From NCBI GenBank assembly GCA_029339195.1, contig JAPTJF010000635.1:9947-26298 (forward strand): DNA of 16,352 bases. The letters run 5' to 3'. Position numbers and translations under genes: made by a program. The first letter of the stretch is position 1. The number at the start of each line of letters is the position of its first letter. Of the stretch, positions 13,540 through 16,352 are shown piece after piece. The stretch comes from Micractinium sp. NFX-FRZ (taxonomy: Eukaryota > Chlorophyta > Trebouxiophyceae > Chlorellales > Chlorellaceae). The notes beneath the pieces were generated by a model. The model was not told the origin of the DNA and ran no database searches. It was given only the letters and a program-made list of their open reading frames with translations.

Positions 13540-14934
13540 ATGAGTGGCAAGGAGCGGCGCGGCGGGGGCCGGGTCTTCCTGTTCCTTGGCATCTGCGTTG
13601 GAATCCTGGTCGGCGCGTTTTTGGTGGCGCCGCGGCTTCCAGGGGGCTATGCCGATAAATTCCGGGTCGAGGGTAAGCGGTGCCTGCGTACGCAAGCGGG
13701 TGCATGACTTGCCGCCGCCCCTGCCGCTGCGCTCTGCCCCGTGCTGCGCTCCCGGTGCAAGGGCTTGCTCCATCGACTGCCCCCTGCACACTCCCACATT
13801 CTCCCTTCCTTGGTGTGCAGAGTCTGCCAACCGCATGCTCAAGGCGTCTGTGGACACGGTGCGCTTGCTGGGGCAGTCTACAGGAACACCTTACCGGCTG
13901 TGCCCCGCCTGGCCATGCACCGGCTGGCCCCTTGCCTCTCCCTCGCAGCGCATTGTGCTCCCCTGCCTCACCCCGCCATCCCCTTCACGGCACCTTCCAA
14001 CGCCTGGGCTGTAGCGGGCGCAGGAGGCATGGCACGTGTGCTTGGGCCCTGCTGCCCCACCGCCACCTCCCCTGCCCTCATCACCCCGCTGGTGCCTGCC
14101 CGCTGTGCGCCCAACCCTCCCTGCGCCTGCAGCTCCAGCGGGAGAAGGACGCGCTGCAGGCGGCCAACCAGGGCATCGAGGGGCTGCAGAAGGAGCTGGC
14201 GACGGCGCGGGGGGAGAAGGACGCCTGCCAGAAGGAGCTGCCGACGGTGAAGCAGCAGCTGGAGGCTGCCAACAAGGAGGTGGCGGCGGCCAAGCAGCAG
14301 GTGGCGGATGTGACAAAGGAGCGGGATGCTGCCAACCAGAAGCAGGCGGAGATCCAGACGCAGGCAAGCACCTCTACCACGGCCATGGCCGACATGAAGC
14401 AAAAGGTGGGCAGATGCGTGCGCAGGCAACAGACACCAGGGTTGGAGGGATGGTCTGTGCCCGGTCGGACCTGCTGCTAGGCGTGGGGAGGCAAAACGTG
14501 CGTGCTGGCGCGGGGGAGGGGTCGCCAACGAGTGGGCAGCAGGGTGAGCAGGTGCAACGCCTGCCGCGCAGGCAATGGCAGGCGTGGCGCAGAATGCGCG
14601 CTGATGTGAGTGTCAACAGGGGGGCGGTGGGTGTGAGTGGTGGGACTTGCAAGCATTAGGCTTGTGAACCGGGCAGGCGCCGTTGAGCCAGGCACCGCCA
14701 TGCAGCTTAAAGCATGGGCGTGCCCACACAGCAATGGCAGCGCTGCCACGCAGTGCGGGCACGATGCAATGCTTGGCGTGCGCCCTGCCCGCCGAGGCGC
14801 CCGTGCAACGACAAGTGCATTCGTTGATGCACCTCATGTGCTTCCCTTTCCACCGCTGGCTGCCCCTGCAGCTTGCCGAGGCAAAGGCGCAGCTGGATGA
14901 GTTGAACAAGAAGCTGGCGGCCATCGGTGCGTAG
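13540..14934 (+). CDS. Single-pass membrane coiled-coil protein, second of a tandem pair (168 aa)
   Basis: Four exons: 13540-13672, 13821-13858, 14133-14405, 14872-14934. They join in frame to 168 residues and stop TAG. After a short basic start (MSGKERRGGGR) comes one membrane segment, VFLFLGICVGILVGAFLVAP (residues 12-31), then a long charged coiled coil rich in Ala, Gln, Lys and Glu (KQQLEAANKEVAAAKQQVAD). Exon 2 (38 nt) and exon 4 (63 nt) have exactly the lengths found in the upstream paralog, with the same intron phases (1, 0, 0). Exon 3 ends MADMKQK against LTDLKQK, and exon 4 has AKAQLDE against AKARLDE. The membrane segments share VG-I/V-LVG and FLVA. No family is recognised. A longer start at 13342 is possible. 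Confidence 0.8.
14001..14026 (+). repeat. Degenerate copy of the start of exon 3 in intron 2 (second coiled-coil gene)
   Basis: CGCCTGGGCTGTAGCGGGCG resembles CGCCTGCAGCTCCAGCGGGA at the true exon 3 acceptor (14124 onward), offset about 123, roughly 20 of 27 positions matching with one gap. It would include a TGTAG acceptor-like site. Confidence 0.45.
14700..14725 (+). repeat. Degenerate copy of the start of exon 4 in intron 3 (second coiled-coil gene)
   Basis: ATGCAGCTTAAAGCATGGGCG resembles the exon 4 acceptor region (CTGCAGCTTGCCGAGGCAAA, then GGCG). TGCAGCTT is identical. Offset is about 166, with a short gap. Confidence 0.45.
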
Positions 14935-15425
14935 CTGGCGTGGCTCGGCTGGCAGCAGCAGCAACGGCTGCAACGGCAGCCTCGCGGGGGCTGCTCTGTG
15001 GCCGCATTGAGCTGAGGTGGACGAGCATGGCTGGGCACATGACGGCAGCGTGTTGCCTGATGCCGTGCCGTGTGTGTGACGCATTTGTGATGTCTCCCCT
15101 CACGTTCATTCTGTAGTTTCCATTATTAACACACGTGCAAGCAAACTGACCAGGGAGTGCGGACAGTGGACAGAGGCCGTCCGGTTGTGTTGGGGAGCAC
15201 TGCTAACGGGCACAAGGGCACATCTCACCCACCCAGCCTGTGTTGGGCAGTGACAGGGCAATGTGGGCTGCGTGTGATTGCACCCATCAGGGCGGAAGCC
15301 CCAGGAATGGCACTCTCTGCTTAGCCACACGAGAGGAAGGCAGGGGGAGCAAGATACACGACTAGAGCTTGGGCAGGTGGCACTAGGCGAGTGCCCCATC
15401 CGCTCCCACCATGCATTCTGTCTGT

Positions 15426-15450
15426 CGTTCTGTCCGCACTAGACAGAACG
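15426..15450. repeat. 9-bp perfect stem, 7-nt loop hairpin
   Basis: CGTTCTGTC and GACAGAACG are perfect reverse complements, separated by CGCACTA. It could be a 3'-UTR hairpin or an inverted-repeat remnant. Confidence 0.6.
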
Positions 15451-15621
15451 CAGCATGTCGTGCTGTGATGCACTGACATTGGGCTGTGTGCATGGTGTAT
15501 GTAAGGCTGTGCGCCTGGCGTCGCTAAGCCAGACCGCCCCTGGGCTGCGCTTGCCAGTGTCCGCTTCGGTCGGCCGACTGTTATGTCTTCCCACTGCTGC
15601 TGTTGATGTGGCGCCCCACGG

Positions 15622-16050
15622 ATGGCGCTGCGGCACATGTGGGCGGGCCTGCAAGCTCTGCCGCCAGTGCAGCAAGTGAGTGAGCTGCGGGCACGTGCCT
15701 GGTGCTGCAAGGTGCTGCTGTATGACACTCCCCAGTTGCGCCTGCCAGATAGGCAGCCACCCTTGTTAAGTGAGGATGTGGCAGCCTGTATCATGCAGCA
15801 CATCCCAGCGCTGCTCGCTGAGCACCATCAGCTACAAGCTTGTGCTAAACTGGCGCGTAAACCCGCCGCGAGCTTGGCTGCAACACTGCTCACCCAGCCA
15901 GTACATAGAACGGTTGCAGGCAGCTGTTGGGTGGGGTCACAAGGATGTGAACTGGTGCCTCGTGCCCCCATGGCCAGCATCAGCCTGCAGGCCACGGTAC
16001 AGCCTGTACCGGCCATGACTGTAACGCACATCGGCATGCAGCACACCTGA
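15622..16050 (+). CDS. Possible hypothetical protein (142 aa), doubtful
   Basis: An ATG-initiated frame of 142 codons with partly protein-like composition (for example PLLSEDVAACIMQHIPALLA). It has no recognisable domain. Codon choice is weaker than in the neighbouring genes (TTA, AGA, AAA and GTA occur). Another frame across 15770-16018 reads equally naturally, which argues against either being real. It could be a fragment of a multi-exon gene or a decayed element. Confidence 0.2.
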   Translation: MALRHMWAGLQALPPVQQVSELRARAWCCKVLLYDTPQLRLPDRQPPLLSEDVAACIMQHIPALLAEHHQLQACAKLARKPAASLAATLLTQPVHRTVAGSCWVGSQGCELVPRAPMASISLQATVQPVPAMTVTHIGMQHT

Positions 16051-16352
16051 CCCTCCTCCAAACACACGGCCCCACAACTGGGATTGTGGCCGCCGCTGTG
16101 CGCTCCACCCCAGCTTGTGATCATCTGTTGCCGCGTTCCATCAGCCCCGGCGGCAGTGCACATCACAGGAGCGTGACCAGCTGTCGCGACCGACGCTGTG
16201 TGCACCCCTCCCCTCGTAAGGTGTGGGCAGCTGACTTGAGTTGATGTCATTCTAGACAGACTTCGTCAATGTTCCCATTTGGGGGCTCAGTTGTGCAACC
16301 GTTTTCTGCCAGACATGGCAGGACAGGCTTGCCACGTCATCATTGCCCGTAA

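Larger units (their letters stand above)
14935..16352. other. Downstream region without a gene I can defend
   Basis: It includes the 3' UTR of the second coiled-coil gene, whose end I cannot place because no TGTAA follows closely. Base composition is less GC-rich than in the genes. Several modest open frames overlap on both strands between 15321 and 16250, and none shows a motif or a splice structure I can join. A 9-bp hairpin lies at 15426-15450. A Cys-rich frame from 15455 (ending CGTCGRACKLCRQCSK) runs into a consensus-like donor at 15675, but no partner exon was found. Confidence 0.5.

Noticed and set aside
15770..16018. 82-codon frame (SYKLVLNWRVNPPRAW) as a transposon-protein fragment
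   Set aside because: No motif of a known transposase or reverse transcriptase, and it overlaps another open frame.

Overview
The window looks like nuclear DNA of a GC-rich, very intron-rich green alga. A trebouxiophyte of the Chlorella/Micractinium type is my best guess. The reasons are short exons with GT-AG (and some GC-AG) introns, pyrimidine-rich intron ends, strong G/C third-position preference, Ala/Gly/Gln-rich insertions in conserved proteins, a TGTAA-type polyadenylation motif and a eukaryotic tRNA-Trp. The species name is inference; the splicing structure is read from the sequence.

Positions 39-10580 hold the 3' part of one large plus-strand gene for a Dicer-like ribonuclease. The helicase half lies upstream of the window. 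I could join 23 exons in one continuous frame (4338 nt, 1445 residues plus stop). In order they give the Dicer dimerization domain (DUF283), platform, PAZ, RNase IIIa, RNase IIIb and a C-terminal double-stranded-RNA-binding domain. All acidic catalytic positions of both RNase III domains are present. The platform and PAZ carry long Ala-rich insertions, and RNase IIIb carries a Gln-Gly repeat insertion. The last residues are ambiguous because a second 3' splice choice exists.

Between about 10.6 and 12.0 kb lie the Dicer 3' end, a 22-bp perfect palindrome, a minus-strand tRNA-Trp(CCA) and a probable promoter region. Two tandem plus-strand paralogs follow (12049-13119 and 13540-14934). Each has four exons, and each product has one membrane segment followed by a coiled coil. 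Their second and fourth exons are identical in length. The last 1.4 kb has no gene I can defend.

The most unusual signal is inside the introns. Many introns contain one or two degenerate same-strand copies of the neighbouring exon edge: donor-side copies about 70-140 nt downstream of the true donor, and acceptor-side copies about 107-177 nt upstream of the true acceptor. In several introns the order is exon end, copy of exon end, copy of next exon start, next exon start. One donor copy is exact over 22 nt, and several copies keep the reading frame with in-frame indels. The pattern is seen in the Dicer gene and in at least one of the coiled-coil genes. I know of no described phenomenon that matches it, but it was found by eye and needs a statistical test. 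Other unusual points are four GC-AG introns out of 28, two introns with length divisible by three and no in-frame stop, and a 31-nt microexon in RNase IIIb.
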